In this document: positions 24,847 through 33,288 of the stretch, piece after piece | Numbering within the stretch: position 1 is the stretch's first letter | Layout of the letters: each line of letters begins with the position of its first letter | Assembly: GCA_944363795.1 (NCBI GenBank) | Contig: CALVVG010000004.1 | Location: forward strand, 1-44,376 | DNA: 44,376 nucleotides | From: an uncultured Bacilli bacterium | Lineage (GTDB): Bacteria; Bacillota_I; Bacilli_A; RF39; UBA660 | Direction of reading: 5' to 3' | Notes under the pieces: model-generated | Seen by the model: only the letters and a program-made list of their open reading frames with translations | Databases searched by the model: none | Told to the model about the DNA's origin: nothing | Translations under genes and position numbers: made by a program

Positions 24847-26679
24847 ATGAATAGTGGTTCACAAATTTACGATGCAATCGTAAAAAAGACAAATATGGGA
24901 AAAGAAGTTCCTATTGTGAATAAAAACGGGGTACATGTTCATAAGCTTACAATTTTTGAAGAAATTGTTTTAAGGAATTTAGATAATTTGAATGGAATGG
25001 CAATAGAAATTGCCCGTAGTGATACTAAGATGACTTTTTTAGAATTATTTAAAGAAGTCGAAAAGTACATGAGTGCATATAAAAACATGGGATTAAGGGA
25101 ATATGATGTAGTAAGTTTATGTTTGCCTGTTAGTGTAGAATTTCTCTGCTCTTATTTAGCATTGACTACACTAGGTGTTAGTGTAAATCCTTTAAATATA
25201 AGGTTTATATTAGATGATGGGCTAAAGGATTATCTTGATAAAAGATGTTCAAATACTTTTGTATGTGATGGAGACTTTTTTCATTTAATTGCATCTAGAG
25301 GTAAATTAAATGATGATAATTTAAAAAAAATAATTATTACTGGGGATGCAACATATACCCATTATAAAGATAGTGATATATTTGCATTACCGGCAGGATT
25401 AAAAAAAGTAGATGTGTTGTCGTTTACTGATTTTTTAAAAACTGCTAATATGAAAGATACTTTAAGTGCCGTTGATTATAATGAAGATAGAATTTCAACA
25501 TTAAATTATACAAGTGGAACAACAGGAAAACCAAAATGCATGGGACATTCTGATTTAGCACCGCTTTTCTTAATTGCTGCTCATGATTCTATAAAAAGAG
25601 ATGAACATAGAGGAGATAGAACATTAGTAACTATTCCACTACAACATCCAACAGGATTATTTTATTCAGCTATTTTTCAACTTGCTCAAGGAAAAACTTT
25701 AGTTTTAGAACCAATATATGATAAACGTTTATTTGCAGAGGACATTAAAAAATATGAAATTAATCATGCTGTTCAAGCAAAACCATTTTATGCTCAATTA
25801 ATTCAAGATAGGGCAGATGGTAAATTAAAACCTGGTGATTTTGAACATTTTAGAAATCCTTATAGTGGTGGAGAAGGAATACCTTATGCTAGTTGGAAAC
25901 AAATTGATGAAACATTAAAATATGCTGGATGTCCAAATGATCTAATTTTAGGTTATGGAAGAAGTGAAGAAGGTTCATCGACAATTGTTCCTTATAATAT
26001 TGAAGGAAGACAAAATACAGTTGGAGTACCTTTACCTGGCATCAAGTTAAAAATAGTTGAAGCTGGAACATTAAAAGAATTAAAACAAGAAGCTGGTGTA
26101 AAAGGCGAAATCTTAGTTAGTTGTCCAGTACATCCAATTGATCATTGTTATTTAGATGATTATAATAAGGATGGAAAATCTGATAATTCATTTGTAGATG
26201 AAGAAGGTATAAGATGGGCTAGACCAGAAGATATTGGTACTTATGTAAAAATGCCTGATGGAAGCTTATCATTACTTGCACTAGGTAGAGCTCACGATTA
26301 TGCTATTAAAAATGAAAAAAAATATTATTTATTTGATTTAAAAGAATATGTAAATAGTGTTCCTGGAGTACAAGAATGCGAAGTTGTAAAAATTCAAAAT
26401 GGTGATGAAGATTACATTAATGCCCATATTGTATTAACTGAAGATGGCAAGAAAAATAAAGAAAAAGTTATAACAGAAATAGCTAAGTTAACTAATGAAA
26501 TTGATGGTATAAAAATTCACGATATTTTTGGAATAAATGCAACATCAGGAAAATGTGATCGTGAAGCAATGAGTAATGATTATCAGGATTATTATCAATA
26601 TAGCGATGGCAAGATTGAGATGATAAACTATGAAAAGAAAGATACTCAAGTATTAAAAAGAGTAAAAAAAGTTGGTTAA
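24847..26679 (+). CDS. ANL-superfamily acyl-CoA/acyl-AMP ligase
   Basis: This 610-residue enzyme activates a carboxylic acid as acyl-AMP and usually transfers it to CoA. The adenylation motif TSGTTGKPK is at residues 222-230. The A5-type motif is GYGRSEEGS, and the hinge region ALGRAHDYAIKN precedes the small C-terminal domain, which holds Lys569 in TSGKCDRE as the adenylation lysine. There is no membrane segment or carrier domain. The substrate cannot be read. GGAGG precedes the ATG and a consensus promoter drives it alone. The nearby FIST/ALDH/SDR operon and pduL might act on related acids, but this is only a suggestion. Confidence 0.88.
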   Translation: MNSGSQIYDAIVKKTNMGKEVPIVNKNGVHVHKLTIFEEIVLRNLDNLNGMAIEIARSDTKMTFLELFKEVEKYMSAYKNMGLREYDVVSLCLPVSVEFLCSYLALTTLGVSVNPLNIRFILDDGLKDYLDKRCSNTFVCDGDFFHLIASRGKLNDDNLKKIIITGDATYTHYKDSDIFALPAGLKKVDVLSFTDFLKTANMKDTLSAVDYNEDRISTLNYTSGTTGKPKCMGHSDLAPLFLIAAHDSIKRDEHRGDRTLVTIPLQHPTGLFYSAIFQLAQGKTLVLEPIYDKRLFAEDIKKYEINHAVQAKPFYAQLIQDRADGKLKPGDFEHFRNPYSGGEGIPYASWKQIDETLKYAGCPNDLILGYGRSEEGSSTIVPYNIEGRQNTVGVPLPGIKLKIVEAGTLKELKQEAGVKGEILVSCPVHPIDHCYLDDYNKDGKSDNSFVDEEGIRWARPEDIGTYVKMPDGSLSLLALGRAHDYAIKNEKKYYLFDLKEYVNSVPGVQECEVVKIQNGDEDYINAHIVLTEDGKKNKEKVITEIAKLTNEIDGIKIHDIFGINATSGKCDREAMSNDYQDYYQYSDGKIEMINYEKKDTQVLKRVKKVG

Positions 26680-26715
26680 ATTTTAAATAGAGTTTAGCAT
26701 AAGATAACTTATATT

Positions 26716-26745
26716 GGAGGTAGCTTAAATAGTTACTTCTTTTTT
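26716..26745 (+). terminator. Terminator of the acyl-CoA ligase
   Basis: Ten pairs (four of them G-T) between 26716-26725 and 26731-26740, loop TAAAT, followed by five T. Confidence 0.65.
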
Positions 26746-26855
26746 AGCTTTAAATTTTCTAAAAAATCTAAATTCAAACTGAAATAATAGTATATTTTTA
26801 ATTGAGAATTATAAAATAAATTAATTAATGACATAGACTAAATATTTTTATACCT

Positions 26856-26882
26856 AAAAGCTACTATTTTGTAGCTTTTTTC
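26856..26882 (+). terminator. Second intrinsic terminator
   Basis: AAAAGCTAC pairs perfectly with GTAGCTTTT around TATTTT, with a T tail. It directly precedes the promoter of the kinase. The bases between the two terminators (26746-26855) contain no gene. Confidence 0.8.
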
Positions 26883-26886
26883 CGTG

Positions 26887-26915
26887 TTTACATCTTTATT
26901 TAAATTTGATATACT
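26887..26915 (+). promoter_or_regulatory. Sigma-A promoter of the kinase operon
   Basis: TTTACA (26887-26892), 17 bases and TATACT (26910-26915). It fixes the kinase start at the downstream ATG 26935. Confidence 0.82.
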
Positions 26916-26934
26916 TAGTATAGTAGGTGGTAAT

Positions 26935-28746
26935 ATGATCTTAAGCATGGCCTTTATCGTTTGTACTTTTATTTTTGCATCTATGATTGCTATAGTTTAT
27001 TTTTCTAAAAAACATATTAGTACTACAGAAACAAAATTATATAATTTTATTTTAGCGATAAGTATGCTTAATTTAATTATAGAATTTATATTATGTGTCA
27101 ATATTTTATTAGATGTTGAACTATATTCAATTTATAATCTTATAGTTAATAAGTTATTTTTAATATCCCTATTTACTTGGTTTACTTTATTTACAATATA
27201 TATTGTAAGTGTAGCGGGAGTAATTAAATATACTAATAAAAACATTAAACTATTTATAATTTATTATTTAATAATGATAATTTTATTTTCTTTTTTACCA
27301 TTAGATTTAATAGATGAAAATGGAGTAGCTTATTCTACCGGAGTGGCACCATATTTATTATATTGTTTTTGTATAATTTATTCAATTATATGGTCTTTTT
27401 TAACAACTATTTATAGGAAAAAATTGAAAAAGAAAATATTACCATTTTTAGCATTTATATTATGCTTTATTATAATTTTGATAGTAAGAGAAATTGTTCC
27501 TGGAATATTACTAAATTCATTTTCGACCGCTTTTGCTACTATATTAATGTATTTTACGATTGAAAATCCTGATATTAAAATGATTGAACAGTTAAATATA
27601 GCGCGTGAACAAGCTGAAAAAGCTAATGCTGCAAAAACTGATTTTTTATCGAATATGTCTCATGAAATTAGGACACCTCTTAACGCAATTGTTGGCTTTA
27701 GTAATTTATTATTAGATGATAATACTGTTTCAAACCAAGCTAAAGATGAAGTTAAAGATATTGTAATGGCTTCTGAAAATTTGTTAGAAATTGTAAATGG
27801 TATTTTGGATATATCAAAAATTGAAGCGAATAAACTAGAAATAGTAAATACAGAATATAGTTTTCAAAAAGTTACCGATGAATTAGTATCTTTATGTCGA
27901 GGTAGATTAGGAGATAAACCTATTGAGTTTAAAACAAATTTTGATCCATCTATTCCTCCAGTATTGTATGGAGATTCAAGTAGAATTAAGCAAATTTGTG
28001 TTAATATCTTAACAAATGCTATTAAATATACCCATGAAGGCTGGATAGAATTTAAAATAAGTACTGTTATTAAAGATAATATTTGTCGTCTTATAATTTC
28101 TGTTGAAGATACGGGAATCGGCATTAAAGAAAAAAATATTGATAAGTTATTTGATAAATTTGAAAGATTAGATTTAGAAGAAAATGTTACTATTGAAGGG
28201 ACTGGATTGGGCTTAGCGATAACAAAAAAATTAGTTGACTTGATGAATGGTAAAATTGTCGTCCAAAGTGTATTTGGCAAAGGATCAAAATTTACTGTAT
28301 GCATAGATCAAAGAATTGTAAAAAATCCTACTATAAAAGTAGAAATTAAGGAAAAGTATTCTGATATTACAGTAAATGATAAAAATGTGTTAATTGTAGA
28401 CGATAATAAAATTAATTTAAAAGTAGCGGAAAAATTGTTAGAAACTTATGGCATAAAATCAGAATGTGTTGAAAGTGGCTTTGATTGTATTAAAAAAATT
28501 AATGAAGGCAAAAAATATGATTTGATTTTAATGGATGATATGATGCCTAGAATGAGCGGAACGGAAACATTAAAAAAATTAAAGGATATTAAAGGCTTTA
28601 ATATGAAAGTTATTGCACTTACTGCCAATGCTTTAACAGGAATGCGGGAAAAATATTTAGCTGAAGGCTTTAATGATTATTTAGCTAAACCAATTAATAA
28701 AGATGAATTAAATAAAATTATCAATAAATATTTAAACAATGATTAG
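26935..28746 (+). CDS. Hybrid sensor histidine kinase with 7-segment membrane sensor
   Basis: This 603-residue hybrid kinase has about seven hydrophobic segments within residues 1-215, with no large extracellular loop and no PAS domain. A short coiled linker follows. The dimerisation domain carries His243 in SHEIRTP, and the ATPase domain has N-box [16 protein letters not shown] and GTGLGL. The C-terminal receiver has Asp534 in LMDDMMP. The signal is unknown; it is likely to be a membrane-soluble or intramembrane cue. The ATG at 26935 follows AGGTGG; the GTG at 26884 lies upstream of the promoter and is rejected. It is co-transcribed with an Hpt-receiver gene 11 bases downstream. Confidence 0.93.
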   Translation: MILSMAFIVCTFIFASMIAIVYFSKKHISTTETKLYNFILAISMLNLIIEFILCVNILLDVELYSIYNLIVNKLFLISLFTWFTLFTIYIVSVAGVIKYTNKNIKLFIIYYLIMIILFSFLPLDLIDENGVAYSTGVAPYLLYCFCIIYSIIWSFLTTIYRKKLKKKILPFLAFILCFIIILIVREIVPGILLNSFSTAFATILMYFTIENPDIKMIEQLNIAREQAEKANAAKTDFLSNMSHEIRTPLNAIVGFSNLLLDDNTVSNQAKDEVKDIVMASENLLEIVNGILDISKIEANKLEIVNTEYSFQKVTDELVSLCRGRLGDKPIEFKTNFDPSIPPVLYGDSSRIKQICVNILTNAIKYTHEGWIEFKISTVIKDNICRLIISVEDTGIGIKEKNIDKLFDKFERLDLEENVTIEGTGLGLAITKKLVDLMNGKIVVQSVFGKGSKFTVCIDQRIVKNPTIKVEIKEKYSDITVNDKNVLIVDDNKINLKVAEKLLETYGIKSECVESGFDCIKKINEGKKYDLILMDDMMPRMSGTETLKKLKDIKGFNMKVIALTANALTGMREKYLAEGFNDYLAKPINKDELNKIINKYLNND

Positions 28747-28757
28747 GAGTGAGTTAA

Positions 28758-29537
28758 ATGAAAGATGTAAATATTTTAATTGCTAATGGTGCCAATGTGA
28801 AAAAAGCTTTAGAATTATTTGGTGATATGGAAACTTATGACCAAACACTAGAAGTATTTTTAAGTGAAGTTCCTAGTAAATTACAAAACATTAAAAATTT
28901 TAAAGAAATCGGAGATATGGCTAATTATGCTATTCAAGTCCATTCATTAAAGAGTGATGCAAGATATTTTGGATTTGAAAAATTAGCAGAAATAGCTTAC
29001 CAACATGAGCTTGAAAGTAAAGCAAATAATATGTATTATGTGACTGAACACTTTGATGAATTGATGACGGAAGCTTATAGAATTGTTAATTTAGTAAAAA
29101 AATATATGGGAGTTGGTGGAGTATCAGAAGAATCATATAAAAAACAAGAAAATCATGATAAAGCTATATTAGTAGTGGATGATTCTAATATCATTAGAAA
29201 CTTTATTTTAAAAATATTTAAAGATGATTTTGAGGTAATTATAGCTAATGATGGAAAAGAAGCTTTAGACATAATTAATGATAATGAAAAAAATAGTAAG
29301 ATTAAAGCGATGCTTCTTGATTTAAATATGCCCAACGTTAATGGATTTGAAGTATTAGATTATTTTAAATGCAATGATTTGTTTAAAAAATATCCAACTT
29401 CTATAATTACAGGTGTCGATGATAAAGAATCGATTGAAAAAGCTTATAAATATCCAATTGTTGATATATTACTCAAACCATTTAATGAAAGAGATGTAAA
29501 AAAAATATTAGAAAAAACACTTAATAATATAATCTAG
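28758..29537 (+). CDS. Hpt-receiver phosphorelay protein without output domain
   Basis: This 259-residue protein has an N-terminal Hpt domain (His62 in VHSLKSDARYFGF) and a C-terminal receiver domain (Asp188 in LLDLNMP, the acidic pair at VVDDSN and a conserved Lys in LLKPF). It would take phosphate from the hybrid kinase and hold it on its own receiver. Neither this protein nor the kinase has a DNA-binding, cyclic-di-GMP or chemotaxis output, so the final target must lie elsewhere or be reached by protein contact. GGAGTGAG lies before the ATG. Confidence 0.9.
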   Translation: MKDVNILIANGANVKKALELFGDMETYDQTLEVFLSEVPSKLQNIKNFKEIGDMANYAIQVHSLKSDARYFGFEKLAEIAYQHELESKANNMYYVTEHFDELMTEAYRIVNLVKKYMGVGGVSEESYKKQENHDKAILVVDDSNIIRNFILKIFKDDFEVIIANDGKEALDIINDNEKNSKIKAMLLDLNMPNVNGFEVLDYFKCNDLFKKYPTSIITGVDDKESIEKAYKYPIVDILLKPFNERDVKKILEKTLNNII

Positions 29538-29552
29538 ATAGGACTGATAATA

Positions 29553-30158
29553 ATGACTTTGTATTTAGTTAGTAATAATATGGTTTTAGAAGATATTATT
29601 TATGAGACCGAAGAAAGTGTTGAAGCAAAAAGAATTAATAGACCACTTTCAATTGAAGGTGAAAAAGAAGCAATAAAGTTAGTAAAGAAAATTGATGCTA
29701 ATATAATTTATTCATCAAATTATGCTTCAGCCTTAGCTACAGCTAAATATTATTCTAAATATAAAAATTTAAGTATAAATATAAATTCATTTTTAAATGA
29801 TGCCCATATTGGTAAGTTAGGTAATCGAAATATTAAAATGCTTAGATTCATGCAAGAAAGAGATTTTAATTTTAAGTTTAATAATGGGGAATCTTTGAAT
29901 GAGACTAATAATAGAATGAATATAGCTATAAATAGAATTTTAAAAAAATATAATAATAAAAATATAGTTATTTTTACTCATAAAAGAGCAATAATGGCAT
30001 ATTTATTAAATTCCTTAGATAAAGGATACAATTTAGATGACCGACTTATTCTTACTTTTAATGACAAAGTAATAATAGATGATATAGAAAAAGATATAGA
30101 TATAATTAAAATTATTATTGAAAAAGGAAAGATAAAAAATATTGATATAGTTGAATAA
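29553..30158 (+). CDS. Degenerate histidine-phosphatase-fold protein
   Basis: This 201-residue protein has the phosphoglycerate-mutase/histidine-phosphatase layout: first strand at the N terminus, an IIYSSNYASALATAKYY helix, an NNGESLNETNNRM helix, and a late IFTHKRAIMAYL strand with the second histidine. In active members the first strand ends in the catalytic Arg-His-Gly motif. Here the corresponding residues read LVSNNMV, so the phosphorylated His and its Arg are missing. It is therefore probably not a classic phosphatase and may bind a phosphorylated partner or metabolite. It lies 15 bases after the phosphorelay gene, and a terminator follows. Confidence 0.72.
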   Translation: MTLYLVSNNMVLEDIIYETEESVEAKRINRPLSIEGEKEAIKLVKKIDANIIYSSNYASALATAKYYSKYKNLSININSFLNDAHIGKLGNRNIKMLRFMQERDFNFKFNNGESLNETNNRMNIAINRILKKYNNKNIVIFTHKRAIMAYLLNSLDKGYNLDDRLILTFNDKVIIDDIEKDIDIIKIIIEKGKIKNIDIVE

Positions 30159-30163
30159 ATTAT

Positions 30164-30184
30164 AAGTGGGAAACCACTTTTTTT
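30164..30184 (+). terminator. Terminator with GAAA loop
   Basis: AAGTGG pairs with CCACTT around GAAA, followed by T. It closes the kinase operon. Confidence 0.85.
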
Positions 30185-30185
30185 G

Positions 30186-30194
30186 TGTTATAAT
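30186..30194 (+). promoter_or_regulatory. Extended -10 promoter
   Basis: TGT-TATAAT directly after the terminator, 28 bases before the DUF2130 gene start. The -35 region falls in the terminator. Confidence 0.6.
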
Positions 30195-30221
30195 CCTATA
30201 TAGGAAATAATGGAGGTTAAA

Positions 30222-31559
30222 ATGAATGAAATAAAGTGTCCAAAATGTGGAACAATATTTAAACTAGATGAACAAGATTATGAATCTATAATTAAACAAG
30301 TTAGAGATCAAGAATTTACTAAACAAATTCAAGAAAGAGAAAAACTATTTGAATTAGATAAAGAAAATACTTTAAAGCTAAAAGTAGCAGAATTAACTAA
30401 TCAATATCAATTAGAATTATCTAAAAAGGAAGAAGAATTATTAAAATTAAAATTAGAAATTGAGAGTTCTAATAAAAATAAAGAAATGGAAATTAAAAAT
30501 GTCAAAGGTGATATAGAAAAACAATATCAAAATGAGGTTAGTAATTTAAATTTAAAAATTAAAGATTTAGAAAATGCAATAAAATTAAAAGATAATGAAA
30601 AAGAATCAGAAATAATAAAAATTACTAATGAAAAAAATCAGGATATACAAAATTTAAAAAATAAAATAGATTTGAGTGAAAAAGAATTTGAATTAAAAGA
30701 AAAAACAATTAAAGAAAAGTATAATTTGGAAATTCAATCTAAAAATGAATTAATTGAATATTATAAAGATTTGAAAGCTAAACAATCAACTAAAATGATA
30801 GGTGAAACACTTGAACAGCATTGTAATGCTGAGTTTAGCAGAATTAGACCGATGTTTGGATCTAAAACTTATTTTGAAAAAGATAATGATGCGCGAAGTG
30901 GATCCAAAGGAGATTTTATATTTAGAGATTATGATGAACAAGGTAATGAAATAGTATCAATTATGTTTGAAATGAAAAATGAAGCAGACAAGACAGCAAC
31001 TAAACATAAAAATGAAGATTTTTTTAAAGAATTAAATAAAGATCGATTGGAAAAGGGGTGTGAATATGCTGTTTTAGTATCATTATTAGAAATAGATAAT
31101 GAAATATATAATGTTGGAATAGTAGATGTTTCTTATAAATATGAAAAAATGTATGTAATTAGACCGCAATTTTTTGTTCCTATAATAACTTTATTAAGAA
31201 ATGCAGCTATTAAATCTTTAGAGTATAAAAAACAATTAATTCAAGTTCAAAATCAAAATATTGATATTGCTAATTTTGAAAAAAATATGAATGCTTTTAA
31301 GGAAGGCTTTTCTAGAAATTATAAATTAGCTTCAGATAAATTTAAAAAAGCAATTGAGGAAATCGATAAGACAATTGATCATTTGCAAAAAACCAAAGAT
31401 GCTCTACTTTCCAGTGAAAATAATCTTCGTTTAGCAAATAATAAAGCAGAAGATTTGTCAATAAAAAAATTAGTTAAAAATAACAAGACTATGGCAGAAA
31501 TGTTTGCTAAAGAAAACAAAAATCAAGAACTTTTAAATTATGCTAAATCTTTAGAATAA
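30222..31559 (+). CDS. DUF2130 family coiled-coil protein
   Basis: This 445-residue protein begins with a small zinc-ribbon-like CPKCG. A long Glu/Lys-rich coiled coil follows (about residues 20-195), then the DUF2130 core with EFSRIRPMFGS, a GDFIF..FEMKNEAD stretch and YAVLVSLLE. The D...E-x-K spacing in that core looks like a PD-(D/E)xK nuclease-type fold, suggesting DNA action, but the family's function is not established. ATG 30222 follows GGAGG; the upstream ATG at 30210 overlaps that ribosome site. It is transcribed alone. Confidence 0.85.
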   Translation: MNEIKCPKCGTIFKLDEQDYESIIKQVRDQEFTKQIQEREKLFELDKENTLKLKVAELTNQYQLELSKKEEELLKLKLEIESSNKNKEMEIKNVKGDIEKQYQNEVSNLNLKIKDLENAIKLKDNEKESEIIKITNEKNQDIQNLKNKIDLSEKEFELKEKTIKEKYNLEIQSKNELIEYYKDLKAKQSTKMIGETLEQHCNAEFSRIRPMFGSKTYFEKDNDARSGSKGDFIFRDYDEQGNEIVSIMFEMKNEADKTATKHKNEDFFKELNKDRLEKGCEYAVLVSLLEIDNEIYNVGIVDVSYKYEKMYVIRPQFFVPIITLLRNAAIKSLEYKKQLIQVQNQNIDIANFEKNMNAFKEGFSRNYKLASDKFKKAIEEIDKTIDHLQKTKDALLSSENNLRLANNKAEDLSIKKLVKNNKTMAEMFAKENKNQELLNYAKSLE

Positions 31560-31596
31560 ATAAAATAACCTTTTTAAATTTGGGGTTTTGTGCTAT

Positions 31597-31602
31597 TATA
31601 AT
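31597..31602 (+). promoter_or_regulatory. -10 element of pduL
   Basis: TATAAT lies 12 bases before the pduL start. GGTGAT (31605-31610) lies between, so the message would have an extremely short leader. Confidence 0.5.
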
Positions 31603-31614
31603 AATGGTGATACT

Positions 31615-32175
31615 ATGGAAGAAAAAGTGAAAATTAATATTAGTGCAAGGCATGTACATTTAACGAAAGAAACATGTGATATATTATTTGATCATGATTT
31701 ATCTATTAGAAATCCTTTAAATCAAATTGGGCAATTTGCTGCAAATGAAACTGTAACATTAAAAACTAGTAAAGGAATAATTGAAAATGTGCGAATTATT
31801 GGCCCATTAAGAAAATATAATCAAGTGGAAATTGCTCAAAGTGATGCCCGCAAATTAGGATTGAAACCTCCGGTTAGAAAAAGTGGCAATATAAAAAATA
31901 GTGAAGTAATTACAATTTGTACTGAAAAAGGCGAAGTTACTTTAGAATGTTGTATAATTGCTGATCGTCATGTCCATTTTGATCCTGAAACTGCAAATAA
32001 ATTAGGAGTTGTGGATGATGAAAAATTAAAATTAGCAATTCCAGGTATTAAAAGTGGTATTATTGATGTTAAAGCTAAAGTTAGTAGCGATGGTTATTTT
32101 GAAGTCCATTTAGATACTGATGATGCTAATGCATTCTTGATAAATCCTGGTGATGAAGGAATATTATATAAATAA
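31615..32175 (+). CDS. pduL: PduL-type phosphate acyltransferase
   Basis: This 186-residue enzyme converts acyl-CoA and phosphate to acyl-phosphate and CoA. Two PduL repeats each keep the His-x-His zinc motif: SARHVHL near residue 10 and DRHVHF near residue 120. The conserved basic RIIGPLRKYNQVE segment is also present. No microcompartment shell or targeting genes are near, so it is likely the cytosolic version serving acetate/propionate metabolism with an acetate kinase elsewhere. ATG 31615 follows GGTGAT. Confidence 0.93.
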   Translation: MEEKVKINISARHVHLTKETCDILFDHDLSIRNPLNQIGQFAANETVTLKTSKGIIENVRIIGPLRKYNQVEIAQSDARKLGLKPPVRKSGNIKNSEVITICTEKGEVTLECCIIADRHVHFDPETANKLGVVDDEKLKLAIPGIKSGIIDVKAKVSSDGYFEVHLDTDDANAFLINPGDEGILYK

Positions 32176-32210
32176 TCAGTTTTTAAGTAAAGTTATAAGC
32201 TGGTTTTTTT
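32174..32210 (+). terminator. Terminator of pduL
   Basis: AATCAGTTT (32174-32182) pairs with AAGCTGGTT (32197-32205), nine pairs with two G-T, followed by T. Confidence 0.7.
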
Positions 32211-32223
32211 ATTGAAATTTTTA

Positions 32224-32232
32224 TGTTATAAT
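32224..32232 (+). promoter_or_regulatory. Extended -10 promoter of dusB giving a leaderless message
   Basis: TGT-TATAAT ends 9 bases before the ATG. Transcription would begin about at the start codon, and no ribosome site exists in between. Confidence 0.6.
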
Positions 32233-32241
32233 AGAAACATT

Positions 32242-33228
32242 ATGGAATGGAAAATAGGAAATGTATTAATAAAAAATCAAATAGTAGTTGCTCCAATGGC
32301 TGGCATTAGCAATATGACATTTCGCAAAATTTGCAAAAATTTTGGTGCTGCTTTAGTAGTAGCGGAAATGGTGTCTGATAAAGCTATTGTGTATCAAAAT
32401 AGTAAAACAATGGAACTTTTAAAAATGAGTGATATGGAACGACCAATAAGTCAACAAATTTTTGGAAGTGATATAGATTCTTTTGTACAAGCTGCTAAAA
32501 TTGTTGAAAAAACAATGCATCCGGATATAATTGATATAAATATGGGGTGCCCAGTTCCAAAAGTAGCTTTAAAAAATCAAGCTGGAAGTGCACTTTTAAA
32601 AAATCCAATTAAAATAAAGGAAATCGTTAAAGCCGTTGTTTCTGCAGTAAATGTTCCTGTTACAGTAAAAATTAGAAGTGGTTGGGATAGCAATAGTATC
32701 AATGCTGTTGAAGTGGCCAAAATAATTGAAAGTGCCGGAGCAAGTGCAATTACAGTTCATGCACGAACTAGGGCACAAGGTTATAGCGGTAAAGCAGATT
32801 GGAATATTATTAAACAAGTAGTTGAAGCAGTAAAAATTCCTGTTATTGGCAATGGTGACGTTTTAAGTTGTTATGATGCTAAAAGAATGTTAGCTGAAAC
32901 TGGGTGTGCAGCAGTAATGATTGGTCGAGGACTTTTAGGTAATCCTTGGCTAATTAAGGATTGTGTCGATTATTTGGAAAAAGGGAAAAAGCCTTCAAAG
33001 GTAAATTGTTTTGCTAAAATTGATATGATGGAATTTCATTTAAAGGAATTAGTAAAAGATAAAAGTGAGAAACAAGCTGTATTAGAAATTCGCAGTCATT
33101 TACTTAATTATTTAAAAAATTTACCAGAAAATAAGGAAATAAAAAATAAGGTATGTAAGTGTCAAAGTAGTCAAGAAATAATTGATATATTAGAAGATTA
33201 TCGATCTAAATTGCAAAATATTATTTAA
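32242..33228 (+). CDS. dusB: tRNA-dihydrouridine synthase DusB
   Basis: This 328-residue flavoenzyme reduces uridine in the D-loop of tRNAs. Seen are the FMN-binding APMAGISN near the N terminus, the catalytic-type Cys in NMGCPVPKV, the basic KIRSGWD, the VHARTRAQGYSGKADW motif, and GNGDVLS with IGRGLLGNPWL at the phosphate site. Length fits the family. The ATG at 32242 starts the conserved MEWKIGN segment. It lies only nine bases past a -10 element with no ribosome site, so the message is probably leaderless. It is followed by parC with its own weak promoter. Confidence 0.95.
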   Translation: MEWKIGNVLIKNQIVVAPMAGISNMTFRKICKNFGAALVVAEMVSDKAIVYQNSKTMELLKMSDMERPISQQIFGSDIDSFVQAAKIVEKTMHPDIIDINMGCPVPKVALKNQAGSALLKNPIKIKEIVKAVVSAVNVPVTVKIRSGWDSNSINAVEVAKIIESAGASAITVHARTRAQGYSGKADWNIIKQVVEAVKIPVIGNGDVLSCYDAKRMLAETGCAAVMIGRGLLGNPWLIKDCVDYLEKGKKPSKVNCFAKIDMMEFHLKELVKDKSEKQAVLEIRSHLLNYLKNLPENKEIKNKVCKCQSSQEIIDILEDYRSKLQNII

Positions 33229-33243
33229 TTACAAAATTTTGTG

Positions 33244-33252
33244 TGATAAAAT
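33244..33252 (+). promoter_or_regulatory. Extended -10 promoter of parC
   Basis: TGA-TAAAAT lies 36 bases before the parC start and overlaps the end of an ACAAAATTTTGT palindrome. The -35 is weak. Confidence 0.5.
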
Positions 33253-33288
33253 TGTAATGGATTAAAAACAAATAGAATAGGTGATTTA

